Translations under genes and position numbers: made by a program
Part shown: positions 11,764-20,866 of the stretch, one piece after another
Position numbering within the stretch: position 1 is the stretch's first letter
Layout: the number at the start of each line of letters is the position of its first letter
Assembly: GCA_048594975.1 (NCBI GenBank)
Contig: JBMDXQ010000151.1
Span: 7,399-71,398 of the forward strand
DNA: 64,000 bases
Direction: 5' to 3'
Source of the DNA: JBMDXB01 sp048594975
GTDB taxonomy: Bacteria; Acidobacteriota; Vicinamibacteria; Vicinamibacterales; 2-12-FULL-66-21
Notes under the pieces: generated by a model
What the model saw: only the letters and a program-made list of their open reading frames with translations
What the model was told of the DNA's origin: nothing
Databases searched by the model: none

Positions 11764-13399
11764 GATTCCGAAGGCTTTGACAGAGTACGCACACGTGACA
11801 TCCGGGCCGGACGCGACACGTTTCGGCGTGGACGTGCGCCGCCTCGGCGGCTTCCGGCCACTCGCCGGCGCATACGCCTACAACTTCGCTTCCCTCGCAT
11901 CGCTGTACGCCGGCGATCCCTCGAGCGGGCACGCGTGGCGCGACGCGATCGCGCGCGCGCAGCGGCACCCGCGCCCGCGCGCCGCGATGGTTGCGGTCGT
12001 CGCCGCGCAGCAGGAGCGTCGCGCGGCTCCCCCTGAAGCGCGCGCCGCCGCTGCCACGCTCGCCTCCTCGGACACCGTCGCCGTCGTCACCGGCCAGCAG
12101 GCCGGCGCGTTCGGCGGCCCCCTGTACACGCTGCTCAAGGCGATCACGGCGATCCAGCTCGCGCGCCGGACGCAGAAGGAGCACGGCGTGCCCGCGGTTC
12201 CAATCTTCTGGGTGGAAGCCGACGATCACGACTGGGACGAGATCCGGAGCTGTACCATCCTGGACGCGCAACTGCAGCCCCGCACCGTGACGCTCGCCGC
12301 GCCGGCCGGGGCCGGCGAGCGTCCGATCGGCACGCTCGCGCTGGACGAGGGCATCGAGGGGAGCATCGCTGAGCTGGCGTCGGCGTTGGCGCCGTCCGAT
12401 TTCACCGCCGCCACGATCGCCGGCCTGCGCGACACGTATCGTGCGGGCGCGGGCGTGGCGACGGCGTTTGCCGCCTGGCTCGACCGTCTCCTGGGCCCTC
12501 TCGGGCTGATCGTCTTCGAGTCGTGCGATCCAGCGGCCAAGCCGCTGGCGCGCGACGTTTTCGTCCGCGAACTGCAGTCGGGTCGCACCGCGTCGCTGGC
12601 AGCCGCGGCGGGGCAGGCGCTGGCGTCGCTCGGCCACGAGCCGCAGGTCGCCGCGCAGCCGGACGCCGTCGCCCTCTTCCACGTGGACGGCGGCCGCACG
12701 CCGGTCAAGCGCCGCGACGCCGCAGGGCTCGCCGCCGACGCCGCGCAGCACCCGCAGCGATTCAGCCCGAACGTCCTGCTCCGCCCGATCGTCCAGGACA
12801 CGATCTTCCCGACTGCCTGTTACGTCGCCGGTCCCAGCGAGATCGCCTATCAGGGACAGCTGCGCGGAGTGTACGAAGAGTTCGGGGTGCCGATGCCCCT
12901 CCTCTACCCTCGGGCAACCGCGACGTTGATCGACTCGGCGACGGCGCGGTTCCTCGAGAAGTACGGCCTGCCCCTCGCGGATCTCCAGCCGCGCGACGAG
13001 GCGGCGCTCAACCGGCTGCTGCAGGCACAGCTGCCACCGGAGGTGGATCGCTCGCTGAAAGAGGCGGGCGGGGCGGTTCGCGCCGCAATGCAGCGCGTCG
13101 TCGACGCCATGCCGGCGCTCGACCCGACGCTGGCGGGCGCGGCGAAGACGACGCTGGGGAAGATGGAGCACGACCTGCGATCGCTCGAAGGCAAGGTGGT
13201 ACAGGCGGCGAAGCGGCGCGACGAGACGTTGCGCCGGCAGTTCTCGCGTGCGCAGGCGCTCGTGTTCCCGGGCGGCCAGCTGCAGGAGCGCACGCTCGGC
13301 ACCGTCTTCTTCCTGAACCGTTACGGTCCCGCGCTGGTGGATCGCCTGCTGGAGGAACTGCCGCTGGACATCGGTCAACACTGGGTGCTGACGCTGTAG
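11762..13399 (+). CDS. bshC: BshC, bacillithiol cysteine-adding enzyme
   Basis: Putative ligase that adds cysteine to GlcN-malate in the last step of bacillithiol synthesis. The 545 residues show the BshC signatures: RPLAGAYAYNF near residue 35, VVTGQQAGAFGGPLYTLLK near 105, FWVEADDHDWDEI near 150, and the FSPNVLLRPIVQDTIFPTACY/GPSEIAY region near 335. A coiled-coil segment lies near the C-terminus, as usual for the family. The ATG at 11762 overlaps the divergent pseudokinase start. A GTG at 11795 (VTSGPDATRF) gives an N-terminus closer to the usual length and may be the true start. bshA and bshB1 are 3 kb downstream on the other strand. Confidence 0.93.
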   Translation: MIPKALTEYAHVTSGPDATRFGVDVRRLGGFRPLAGAYAYNFASLASLYAGDPSSGHAWRDAIARAQRHPRPRAAMVAVVAAQQERRAAPPEARAAAATLASSDTVAVVTGQQAGAFGGPLYTLLKAITAIQLARRTQKEHGVPAVPIFWVEADDHDWDEIRSCTILDAQLQPRTVTLAAPAGAGERPIGTLALDEGIEGSIAELASALAPSDFTAATIAGLRDTYRAGAGVATAFAAWLDRLLGPLGLIVFESCDPAAKPLARDVFVRELQSGRTASLAAAAGQALASLGHEPQVAAQPDAVALFHVDGGRTPVKRRDAAGLAADAAQHPQRFSPNVLLRPIVQDTIFPTACYVAGPSEIAYQGQLRGVYEEFGVPMPLLYPRATATLIDSATARFLEKYGLPLADLQPRDEAALNRLLQAQLPPEVDRSLKEAGGAVRAAMQRVVDAMPALDPTLAGAAKTTLGKMEHDLRSLEGKVVQAAKRRDETLRRQFSRAQALVFPGGQLQERTLGTVFFLNRYGPALVDRLLEELPLDIGQHWVLTL

Positions 13400-13429
13400 A
13401 TTCCCAGTTGCCAACGTCCGACTGCCACG

Positions 13430-13520
13430 GTGTCAGTACGACGGAGTCCTCCGCCGAGCGAAGCGAAGCGGCAGCGCGAAGCGCGCCCGCGAGCGCAGCG
13501 AGCGGAGAGCCCGTGGGTGT
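13430..13520. repeat. Short-word intergenic repeat (GAGCGAAGCGAAGC type)
   Basis: The 194-bp gap between convergent bshC and the PIG-L gene contains overlapping GCGAAGCG, GCGAGCG and GCAGCGAGCG words and a GTGGGGCCCCAC palindrome near 13519. No reading frame is supported. The motif may be a genome-wide intergenic repeat or a bidirectional terminator, which cannot be decided from one copy. Confidence 0.4.
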
Positions 13521-13593
13521 GGGGCCCCACGTGCCTCGAGAGATGCTCGCCGGAAGTGCGGATTCGCGATGCGGTGAGCGTTGGCCTGTAGCG

Positions 13594-16212
13594 TTACCGA
13601 GCAGAGCCAATTGACAACAGATTGGCGAGCAGTCGGTAGGCGCCGTCGGTGCCGGCAGGCAGCTGCCGCCAGAGTCCCAGGCCGACGTAGATCCAGCGTC
13701 CCTCGCCGACCCTGGCTTCGACCAGGGCGCCGGTCTTCGGCCCGGCGTTGAACGGGAACGGATCGGTCATTCGTACCAGATCGACGTAACGTCTATCCCG
13801 CTCGCCCAGGAAGTACAACCCCCGCTCCTGAACCCAGCCTTTCCATGTGTCGGCGTCGATCCGGTTCGGCCGGTTGAACACCGGGTGGTCCGGGACGAGC
13901 ACCTCCACCGGCGCGTTCTCGTCGGCGATCCGGCCGGCGCTGACCTTCGCCGGATACGGCCCGTACTGCGCCTCGTTGAACTCGAACTTGTTGTACTGGA
14001 CGAGCACGGTCCCGCCGCGCTCGGCGTACGCCAGGAGGCGATGGTTGTTCGCGCGCAGATCGGCGCGGCGCTCGTAGGCACGCACGCCCGTCACGATCAC
14101 GTGGTAGGTCGAGAGGTCCCCGGCGGCGAGCTCGTCCGGGCCGATCAGCTGGACCGGAACGCCGAGCTGCTCGATTGCCTGCGGTACCTGGTCGCCGACG
14201 CCCATGACGTACCCGACGCGGAGTCGGGGCGCGACGCGCACGTCGATCGCCTTGAGGCGGGCCGACGCCGGTCGGACGAGATGCCGCCGGCGGATGTGCG
14301 GGTACTCGATGACGTCGAAACCGGCGCGCGACCCCGGGTCGCCCGGCGCCGACGTGAACGTCGCATTGATCACGTGTGCACCCGGCCGCACGCCGGGCGG
14401 CGGACTCACTCTGAACTCGACGGTGACGACCTCGTCCTCGCGGGAGAACTGCACGGCCGTCCGCGGCGGCGAGACGGTGAAGCCGTCCGGTACTTGCAGC
14501 CGGACATCGCCCGACGCCGGACCTTTCCCGGAGTTCGTGACCGACACGCGCACGGTCCGCGCGCGGTCGGCGGACGCGGACGGCTCGGTCGGGAGAATCA
14601 CGATCGGCGGGGAGAGCGCGACCGCGAATGCCGGCACTACGTGCAGCTCCATCCGCTTTTCGCCAGCGACGACATCGCTGTAGCGGTACTCGATCGGCTG
14701 ATCGACGTTCACGGGCAGACCCTCGATGGCCAGCTCGAACCGCGCGGTGAAGGGCGACGGCGCGAACGGCGCGCCGAACGGCACTGAAGGTGGAAGCGGC
14801 GCGAAATCGTAACGGGCTGTCGCGTCCTCGCGGGCCGCCCAGTAGATGGTCGTCGGCCCGGCGGCGGCCACCCGGGCCTCCACCTTGCACGCGATCGGCG
14901 ACCCGGCGGTCGCAGTACCCTGGCACGGCGCTGCCGATGCTGTGAGGCCGCCGAACGAGACGAACCGCACCACGATGCCCGCGGCGTCGTGGCTGGCTGC
15001 CACGGCGGTCACTTTCACCGGTTGTCCGGCCACCACCACGCCGTCGTCGGCAATCGCCTCGAGGCGGACCTTGCGGCTCAGCAGGAGCGCGCGTTCGAAC
15101 TGCTGCTCCTTCTGCGCCAGCCGGAAGTCGATCTCGTCGAGTCCGCTGTCGTGCGCGCGCGTGCCCGCGAGCCGGCGGCGCAGCTCGCGCACCGCGCGCA
15201 GCCCGGGGGCGAGCTCGCCCATCGCAGCGGCCTTCGAGATCCCGCGCAGGGCGAAGGCAATCGCCTCGTCGCCCGGCGCGTGTTTCGCGAGCCCTTCGAT
15301 CGACGTGTCGATGCCGTCGAACATCGTCTGGAGAGGATGGGCGGCCGGGGCGTTCCCGTCGTCCACCAGGCGGTACACGCGCCCCCTGACGTCGCCGGGC
15401 AACGGCACCAGCTGCGTCGTGCCCTGGCACTTGTGCATGCTGCGAGCCTCGGTGCCCAGCTCCGCATACGTGCGGCCGATCAGCGGGTCGAACTCGCGGC
15501 CGTCGACGGTCAGCAGGTCCGGCCCCTCGTCGGGCCCTCCGAACCCCTTCGTGCAGAACAGCCGGAGCACGCGCCAGGGCCGCAGGCCGTCGCGCAGCTG
15601 CTCCCGGTATTTCGACGGGTCGGCCGCATCGCGCACCGCCTCGATGGTCAGAGCGGTGGACGCCTGATGGTGCTGCCCGCCGCCGTCCCCGCCGCAGACG
15701 AACGCGGCGACGACGTGCGGGCGCGTGGCGCGGATGTGACGAACGAAGTCACCGACGATTTCCGTACGGCCCCAGCGCGTGATTGACTCCTCGACGCTGA
15801 AGGAGTACCCGAAGTCGACGGCGCGCGTGAAGAACTGCTCGGCACCATCGAAGCGGTGCGCCGCGAGGAGCTCCTCGGTCCGCAGCACGCTCAACGACTC
15901 CGAGAGTTCGGGACCGATCTCGTTCTGACCTCCTTCCCCACGGGTGGCGCTGACGACTACGGTCCGCATCCCGCGGCCGTGCCCCAGCCGGGCGAGCAGC
16001 ACATTGTCCTCGTCGTCGGGGTGCGCAACGGCCTGCATGAACGTGCCGACTGTGGTCAGCTTGCGCAGCATCAGGCGGAGTGCGACGTCTCCCGGGCGCT
16101 CGCCGACCGGCTGAACGCGCAGCTGCGCGGCAGGTACGGCCGCGGCGAGCCACGCCGCCGCGGCGATGGCCAGGAGGGGCGTTCGCCGTTCAGCGGGGGC
16201 AGAGGCTCTCAT
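13594..16212 (-). CDS. Large secreted PIG-L (LmbE-like) deacetylase with ThuA/DUF4350-like tail
   Basis: An 872-residue protein with a signal peptide (LLAIAAAAWLAAAVPAA). The PIG-L deacetylase domain at about residues 55-300 has the zinc motif AVAHPDDEDN and a later HH pair (GGGQHHQAS). A long beta-rich middle part (about 400-640) looks like Ig or carbohydrate-binding folds. The tail (about 650-870) resembles a glutamine-amidotransferase-like or ThuA fold (GPDELAAGDLSTYHVIVTGV). Large PIG-L proteins of this architecture are common in Bacteroidota and Acidobacteriota. It lies between bshC and bshA and overlaps bshA by 23 bp, but it is exported and much larger than BshB. It probably acts on extracytoplasmic N-acetylated sugars rather than on bacillithiol intermediates. 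Confidence 0.8.
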   Translation of the reverse strand: MRASAPAERRTPLLAIAAAAWLAAAVPAAQLRVQPVGERPGDVALRLMLRKLTTVGTFMQAVAHPDDEDNVLLARLGHGRGMRTVVVSATRGEGGQNEIGPELSESLSVLRTEELLAAHRFDGAEQFFTRAVDFGYSFSVEESITRWGRTEIVGDFVRHIRATRPHVVAAFVCGGDGGGQHHQASTALTIEAVRDAADPSKYREQLRDGLRPWRVLRLFCTKGFGGPDEGPDLLTVDGREFDPLIGRTYAELGTEARSMHKCQGTTQLVPLPGDVRGRVYRLVDDGNAPAAHPLQTMFDGIDTSIEGLAKHAPGDEAIAFALRGISKAAAMGELAPGLRAVRELRRRLAGTRAHDSGLDEIDFRLAQKEQQFERALLLSRKVRLEAIADDGVVVAGQPVKVTAVAASHDAAGIVVRFVSFGGLTASAAPCQGTATAGSPIACKVEARVAAAGPTTIYWAAREDATARYDFAPLPPSVPFGAPFAPSPFTARFELAIEGLPVNVDQPIEYRYSDVVAGEKRMELHVVPAFAVALSPPIVILPTEPSASADRARTVRVSVTNSGKGPASGDVRLQVPDGFTVSPPRTAVQFSREDEVVTVEFRVSPPPGVRPGAHVINATFTSAPGDPGSRAGFDVIEYPHIRRRHLVRPASARLKAIDVRVAPRLRVGYVMGVGDQVPQAIEQLGVPVQLIGPDELAAGDLSTYHVIVTGVRAYERRADLRANNHRLLAYAERGGTVLVQYNKFEFNEAQYGPYPAKVSAGRIADENAPVEVLVPDHPVFNRPNRIDADTWKGWVQERGLYFLGERDRRYVDLVRMTDPFPFNAGPKTGALVEARVGEGRWIYVGLGLWRQLPAGTDGAYRLLANLLSIGSAR

Positions 16213-17326
16213 AGAACGCCTCGTAGCGAGGAACCACGAGGTCCGCGCAGAACTTCTCGGTCACGGCGCGCCGGCCCTGCTGCGCGAACTGGAAGTGCAG
16301 CTCGGGATCGGTGAGCAGACGGATGCCGCTCTCCGCCATGCCGTCGAGGTCGTCCAGCGGGTGCAGGTAGCCGTTGACGCCGTGCTCCACGACCTCGTGC
16401 AGGCCACCCACCCGCGAGGCGACGACGGGCACCTCGCAGGCCATCGCCTCGAGCGCCGCGAGTCCGAAGCTCTCCTGCTCCGACGGGAGGAGGAACAGGT
16501 CCGCGACGGACAGCACCGGCAGGACTTGATCCTGCTCGCCGAGCGCCTCCACGCGGGCCGGGACGCCGAGCCGGCGCGCCGCGTCCAGTGCCTTGGCGAG
16601 GTCCGGGCCGTCGCCGACGAGCAGCAGCCGCGAGGGCACGCGGGTGTTGATGCGGGCGAACACCTCGACGACGGCGTCCACCCGCTTGACCGGCCGGAAG
16701 TTCGAGACGTGGACGATCAGCTTCTGGCAGCCCGGGGGGCAGTAGCGGGCGCGGAGCGCCGCGTTCGGGATCCGGCGATGCACCTCGCAGTCCAGGAAGT
16801 TCGGGATGACGGTGATGTCACGGTGCACTGGCAACGCGCGGTAGGTGTCGGCGCGCAGGCTCTCGGAGACCGCGGTCACGCCGTCGGAGCGATCGATCGA
16901 GAAGGCGACGGTTTCGGAGTAGGAGCGGTCGCTGCCGATCAGGGTGATGTCGGTGCCGTGCAGCGTCGTGATCACCTGCGGCACGCACGCCGGCGCCGAG
17001 TCGAGCAGGATCTGCTTGGCGAGGTAGGCCGCCGTCGCGTGTGGCACGGCGTAGTGCGCGTGGATCACGTCGAGCCTGAACTCGCGCGAGACCTCGACGA
17101 TGCGGTTGGCGAGCGACAGCAGGTACTGAGGTTCGCGAAACAGCGGGTAGGACGGCGTGTGCACGCGGTGGAACGACAGCCCGGCGTGGTACTCGCCGAA
17201 GCGGAACGGCGTGTCGGCGCTCAGCAGGTGGACGTCGTGGCCGCGATCCGCGAGCGACTTGGCCAGCTCGGTGGCGACGATGCCGCTGCCGCCGACCGAG
17301 GCGTAGCAGATGATGCCGACGTTCAC
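16190..17326 (-). CDS. bshA: BshA, N-acetylglucosaminyl L-malate synthase
   Basis: GT4-family glycosyltransferase joining UDP-GlcNAc and L-malate in the first step of bacillithiol synthesis. The 378 residues include the BshA-type start VGIICYASVGGSGIVATEL, the HAHYAVPHATAAYLAK segment, TTLHGTDITLIGSD and SNFRPVKRVDAV, plus the GT4 donor-site motif EQESFGLAALEAMACEVPVV. The GTG start overlaps the stop of bshB1 (GTGA), so the two are coupled. The SGIVATELAKSLADRGH phrase distinguishes BshA from generic GT4 enzymes. Confidence 0.95.
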   Translation of the reverse strand: MNVGIICYASVGGSGIVATELAKSLADRGHDVHLLSADTPFRFGEYHAGLSFHRVHTPSYPLFREPQYLLSLANRIVEVSREFRLDVIHAHYAVPHATAAYLAKQILLDSAPACVPQVITTLHGTDITLIGSDRSYSETVAFSIDRSDGVTAVSESLRADTYRALPVHRDITVIPNFLDCEVHRRIPNAALRARYCPPGCQKLIVHVSNFRPVKRVDAVVEVFARINTRVPSRLLLVGDGPDLAKALDAARRLGVPARVEALGEQDQVLPVLSVADLFLLPSEQESFGLAALEAMACEVPVVASRVGGLHEVVEHGVNGYLHPLDDLDGMAESGIRLLTDPELHFQFAQQGRRAVTEKFCADLVVPRYEAFYESLCPR

Positions 17327-18039
17327 GCGCGCGGATCCTTCATCAGGTGCGGGAGCACCAGCGGGTCGCGCACGTGCACGCCCTCGGCGAAGGCCACGCC
17401 GGTGCGCGCGCCGAGCAGCCGGTCGCGGCTCTCGATCAGCTGCATGAAGCTCGCAGCGGTAAGACGCGTCGGCACGCGGTCGGGATCCGTCGGCGCGAAC
17501 TGCGATCGGTAGCAGGCCAGCGCGCGCCGCTTGGTCTCGTAGTGCGCCGAGACGTCGAGCGCAAACGACGGCTCGACCGCGTCGTTGATGAAGTAATAGC
17601 AGGTCCATCTCGGCCGCCATGGCTCCGGCGCGCCGTCCACGAGGAACCGCCGCAGGCCGGCTTTGAAGACCGCGGCCGTGAGCACCCAGCTGGACCCGCG
17701 ATGGTCGGGATGACGATCTTCCCAGTACGGCAGGGCGACGGTGCGAGGCCGCGTCGTGCGCAGCAGCCGCACGACCTCCTCGACCTGCCGATCGGCGCCG
17801 GTGATCCCGCCGTCCGGCCAGTGCAGGTTGGTGCGCCACGCGGCGCCGAGCACCTGGCGTGCCGCCTCGGCCTCCGCCGCGCGCTCCACCGGCGTGCCGT
17901 TGGACCCCAGCTCGCCGCGCGTGAGGTCGCACAGGCCGACCGCAAAGCCCAGGGCCGCGTGCGCCGCCACCGTGCCGGCCAACCCGATCTCGATGTCGTC
18001 GGGATGCGGCCCGAAGACGAGCAGGTCGACTGGAGTCAT
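17323..18039 (-). CDS. bshB1: BshB1, bacillithiol N-acetylglucosaminyl-malate deacetylase
   Basis: Zinc-dependent deacetylase converting GlcNAc-malate to GlcN-malate in the second step of bacillithiol synthesis. The 238 residues have the PIG-L motifs FGPHPDDIEIG near residue 10 and YWEDRHPDHRGSS near 108, with the BshB1-specific GELGSNGT and YYFINDAVEPSF segments. Length is normal for the family. It is the first gene of the bshB1-bshA unit, with a TAATCT -10 element 8 nt before the ATG. Confidence 0.95.
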   Translation of the reverse strand: MTPVDLLVFGPHPDDIEIGLAGTVAAHAALGFAVGLCDLTRGELGSNGTPVERAAEAEAARQVLGAAWRTNLHWPDGGITGADRQVEEVVRLLRTTRPRTVALPYWEDRHPDHRGSSWVLTAAVFKAGLRRFLVDGAPEPWRPRWTCYYFINDAVEPSFALDVSAHYETKRRALACYRSQFAPTDPDRVPTRLTAASFMQLIESRDRLLGARTGVAFAEGVHVRDPLVLPHLMKDPRA

Positions 18040-18047
18040 GTGGGTAC

Positions 18048-18053
18048 AGATTA
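18048..18053 (-). promoter_or_regulatory. Candidate -10 element TAATCT of bshB1
   Basis: TAATCT on the minus strand, 8 nt from the bshB1 ATG, with no recognisable -35. It would give a nearly leaderless bshB1-bshA transcript. Confidence 0.35.
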
Positions 18054-18060
18054 CTGCAAT

Positions 18061-18313
18061 CCCTCATCGCTGATCGCTCATCCCACATCCTGATCGTGAA
18101 TCCCGGGCCCTGAATCCCCGATCCTGCATGAACCTGGCGTCGAGGGTCGCGCTACAATCTCGCTTACACCGGCCGATAAAGAGATACAGGCAGCGACGCG
18201 GATCGGCGCCCCGCTCCGAGCGGCGGGCACGATCGGGGATTCACGATCCGCGACTGACGATCGGGGATTCGGGATCGGGGATTCCGGACGAGCGATCAGC
18301 GACGAGGGACTCG
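18061..18313. repeat. Inverted pair of 7-nt-phase repeat arrays flanking a promoter
   Basis: The right arm, 18230-18313, is twelve consecutive heptamers of the form [CG]GA[TC]NNN (CGATCGG, GGATTCA, CGATCCG, CGACTGA, CGATCGG, GGATTCG and so on) ending exactly at the start region of the penicillin-binding protein gene. The left arm, about 18061-18127, has the same heptamers on the opposite strand. The roughly 100-bp core between the arms contains a TACAAT -10 element. The arms could pair into a long imperfect cruciform. Confidence 0.85.
18153..18158 (+). promoter_or_regulatory. -10 element TACAAT upstream of the penicillin-binding protein gene
   Basis: GCTACAAT fits the local GCTANNAT pattern. 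It lies between the two heptamer arms, 158 nt before the ATG, so the right arm would be within the 5' untranslated RNA. Confidence 0.45.
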
Positions 18314-18316
18314 GAG

Positions 18317-20641
18317 ATGGCGGGGATGAAGGTGATCGTTCGCATGGCGAAGACGGCCGCCGGCCGGCGCCGCGGCTGGTGGACACGCCGCTGGGTCCGG
18401 CGCGGCCTCGTCGTCCTGGCGGCGCTGGCGATCGTCTTCTCCGCGTTCGCCGGCTACTACTACGTCCTGTTCTCGCGGATGATCGACGCGCGCCTGCAGG
18501 GAAGCATGCAGCGCGCCGACCCGCGCATCTTCGCGCGGCCGCTGGAGCTGCGGCGCGGCCAGGCCGTCACGATCGCCCAGCTCATCGATCGCCTGAACGA
18601 TCTCGGCTACGCGCACCGCGCCCGCGCGGCGCAGCCGGGCGAGTTCACCACCGTGCGCGACGGCGTGCTGGTGGTTCCCCGCGACGGCTCGCACAAGAGC
18701 AGGCCGATCCGCGTGGTCTTTGCGGCGCGCACGCCGAAGGCCCCGGAGCCGGCCGCCATCGTCGCCATCGACCTGCCGGGAACGAAACAGGCCGTCGATC
18801 ACGTCACCCTCGACGCCCCGCTCATCACCGCGCTCGTCACCTCGGCGCGCGAGAAGCGGCGCGACGTCCCGCTCGCCGCCATCCCCAGGCACATGATCCA
18901 GGCGGTGCTCGCCATCGAGGACCGCCGCTTCTACGATCACCCGGGCATCGACCCCATCGGGATCGCCGGCGCCATCTTCCGCAACGTGTTCGGCGACAAG
19001 CCGTACCTGGCGAGCGGCAGCACGCTGACGCAGCAGCTCGTCAAGAACACCTTCCTCACGCCGGAGAAGAGCCTGCGGCGGAAGATGACCGAGTGGTTCA
19101 TGTCGGTCGCGCTCGAGCGGCGGTTGAGCAAGGACCAGATTCTGGCGCTGTACCTGAACGACGTGTCGCTCGGCCAGCGCGGCTCGTTCGCCATCCACGG
19201 CGTCGGCGAGGCAGCTCGGCTGTTCTTCGGCAAGGACGTCTCGAACGTCACCCTGGCCGAGGCGGCGACCATCGCCGGCGTCATCCAGTCGCCGTCGCGC
19301 CTCTCGCCCTTCCGCAATCCGGAGCGCTCGAAGGAGCGGCGCAACGTCGTGCTGCTCGCGATGGCCGACGCCGGCTTCGTCAGCGGGGCCGCGGCCGAGC
19401 GCGCCGGACGCGAACCCCTGCTGATGGCCGCACGCGCCCTCGACGCGGAGGCGCCGTTCTTCGTGGATCACGTCACCGAGGAACTGCAGGAGCGCCACCG
19501 CGCCCTCGCGGTCGGCGCGGTCGACGTGTACACGACCCTCGAACTGCATCTCCAGCGCCTCGCGCACGAGGCGGTGCGCGAGGGGCTCGCCCGCGTCGAC
19601 GAAATCCTGGCCCGCCGCCGTCGGCGCTACGCCGAGGCGGCGCTGATCGCGGTCGACCCGCGTACCGGCGACGTGCTCGCGCTCGTCGGCGGCCGCTCGT
19701 ACAACCAGTCGCAGTACAACCGCGCGACCGCGGCGCGGCGCCAGCCCGGGTCGGTGTTCAAGCCGTTCGTCTACCTGGCGGCCTTCGAGCGCGCCCTGGC
19801 CGACGGCCGCACCGACGTAACGCCCGCCTCGATGGTGATGGACGAGCCGGCGTCGTTCACCTTCAACCAGCAGGTCTGGGACCCGCACAACTACGAGAAC
19901 GAGTACGACGGCGAGATCACCTACCGGCGCGCGCTCGCGCTGTCGCGGAATCTCGCGACGATCCGCGTGGCGGAAGTCGCCGGCTACGGCGAGGTGGCGG
20001 CGCTGTGGAAGCGGGTCGGCGCCGGCACGGCGCCCCGCCCGTATCCCTCGATCGCGCTCGGCGTCTTCGAGGCGACGCCCTACGAGATCGCCACCGCGTT
20101 CACGATGTTCCCCAACGGAGGGCGCGTCCAGCCGATGCGCTCGATCTCGCGGATCGTCGTGGCCGGGCGCGAGATCGTCCTGCCCATCGCGGAGGACCGG
20201 CGCGTGGCCCGGGCCGACACCACCTTCCTCGTCACCAACATGATGCGCAGCGTCATCAACGAGGGGACGGCGGCCGGGGTCCGCGCCGCCGGCTTCGCGC
20301 TCGACAGCGCCGGCAAGACCGGCACCACCAACGACCTGCGCGACGCGTGGTTCGTCGGGTTCACGCCGGAACTGCTCACCGTCGTCTGGGTCGGCCTGGA
20401 CGATAACCAGCCGCTGGGGCTCAGCGGCACGCAGGCGGCGCTGCCGATCTGGACGACGTTCATGAAGCGCGCCCTGGCGGGCCGGCCCGGGACCTCGTTC
20501 GAGGTGCCGGAGGGCATCGCGTTCGTCGAGATCGACAAGGACACCGGCCGCATCGCCGCACCCGGCTGCCCGCGCGTGTTTCGAGAGGCGTTCATCGCCG
20601 GGACCGAGCCGCGCGACGCCTGCTACCTGCACAGCTTCTAA
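18317..20641 (+). CDS. Bifunctional penicillin-binding protein (PBP1B-like)
   Basis: Class A PBP that polymerises and cross-links peptidoglycan at the outer face of the inner membrane. The 774 residues have a basic cytoplasmic tail, one membrane helix near residues 35-55, a UB2H-like segment, then a GT51 glycosyltransferase (EDRRFYDHPGIDP, GSTLTQQLVKN) and a transpeptidase with SxxK (PGSVFK), SxN (SRN) and KTG (AGKTGTTND). All active-site motifs are intact. I chose ATG 18317, just after the heptamer array, with GAGGG 9 nt upstream. An ATG at 18128 would force the array to be translated, which is unlikely. Confidence 0.93.
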   Translation: MAGMKVIVRMAKTAAGRRRGWWTRRWVRRGLVVLAALAIVFSAFAGYYYVLFSRMIDARLQGSMQRADPRIFARPLELRRGQAVTIAQLIDRLNDLGYAHRARAAQPGEFTTVRDGVLVVPRDGSHKSRPIRVVFAARTPKAPEPAAIVAIDLPGTKQAVDHVTLDAPLITALVTSAREKRRDVPLAAIPRHMIQAVLAIEDRRFYDHPGIDPIGIAGAIFRNVFGDKPYLASGSTLTQQLVKNTFLTPEKSLRRKMTEWFMSVALERRLSKDQILALYLNDVSLGQRGSFAIHGVGEAARLFFGKDVSNVTLAEAATIAGVIQSPSRLSPFRNPERSKERRNVVLLAMADAGFVSGAAAERAGREPLLMAARALDAEAPFFVDHVTEELQERHRALAVGAVDVYTTLELHLQRLAHEAVREGLARVDEILARRRRRYAEAALIAVDPRTGDVLALVGGRSYNQSQYNRATAARRQPGSVFKPFVYLAAFERALADGRTDVTPASMVMDEPASFTFNQQVWDPHNYENEYDGEITYRRALALSRNLATIRVAEVAGYGEVAALWKRVGAGTAPRPYPSIALGVFEATPYEIATAFTMFPNGGRVQPMRSISRIVVAGREIVLPIAEDRRVARADTTFLVTNMMRSVINEGTAAGVRAAGFALDSAGKTGTTNDLRDAWFVGFTPELLTVVWVGLDDNQPLGLSGTQAALPIWTTFMKRALAGRPGTSFEVPEGIAFVEIDKDTGRIAAPGCPRVFREAFIAGTEPRDACYLHSF

Positions 20642-20717
20642 TCCGGCCTGACGCGCGCCTGCGGCTGTCCGCGACGCCGGCGCCGCCCTCGGCGAATCGG
20701 CAGCCGCAGCCGCCTGC

Positions 20718-20723
20718 TACAAT
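20718..20723 (+). promoter_or_regulatory. -10 element TACAAT upstream of XdhC gene
   Basis: GCTACAAT, 143 nt before the GTG start of the XdhC-family gene. The stretch upstream has a GCGGCTG / CAGCCGC inverted pair (20661-20667 and 20701-20707) that may terminate the PBP gene. Confidence 0.4.
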
Positions 20724-20866
20724 TGCTGTTCGACGTTGTCCAGGATCAGCGTGAACCAACTGCTGAGCGTGATCTTCGCGTTGCGATCTGCCGAGGCGAA
20801 CGCCGGCTGCGGAATGCCGCGTCACGCGGACGCCGGTGTGACCGCCCCGCGCCGCGAGAACCTGGC

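Noticed and set aside
18230..18313. Heptamer arrays as a CRISPR array or phase-variable coding repeat
   Set aside because: Units are only 7 nt and degenerate, with no spacers and no cas genes. This array is outside the chosen coding start.
18128..18316. Start of the penicillin-binding protein at ATG 18128
   Set aside because: It would translate the whole heptamer array before the basic tail and membrane helix. ATG 18317 has a suitable ribosome-binding site.
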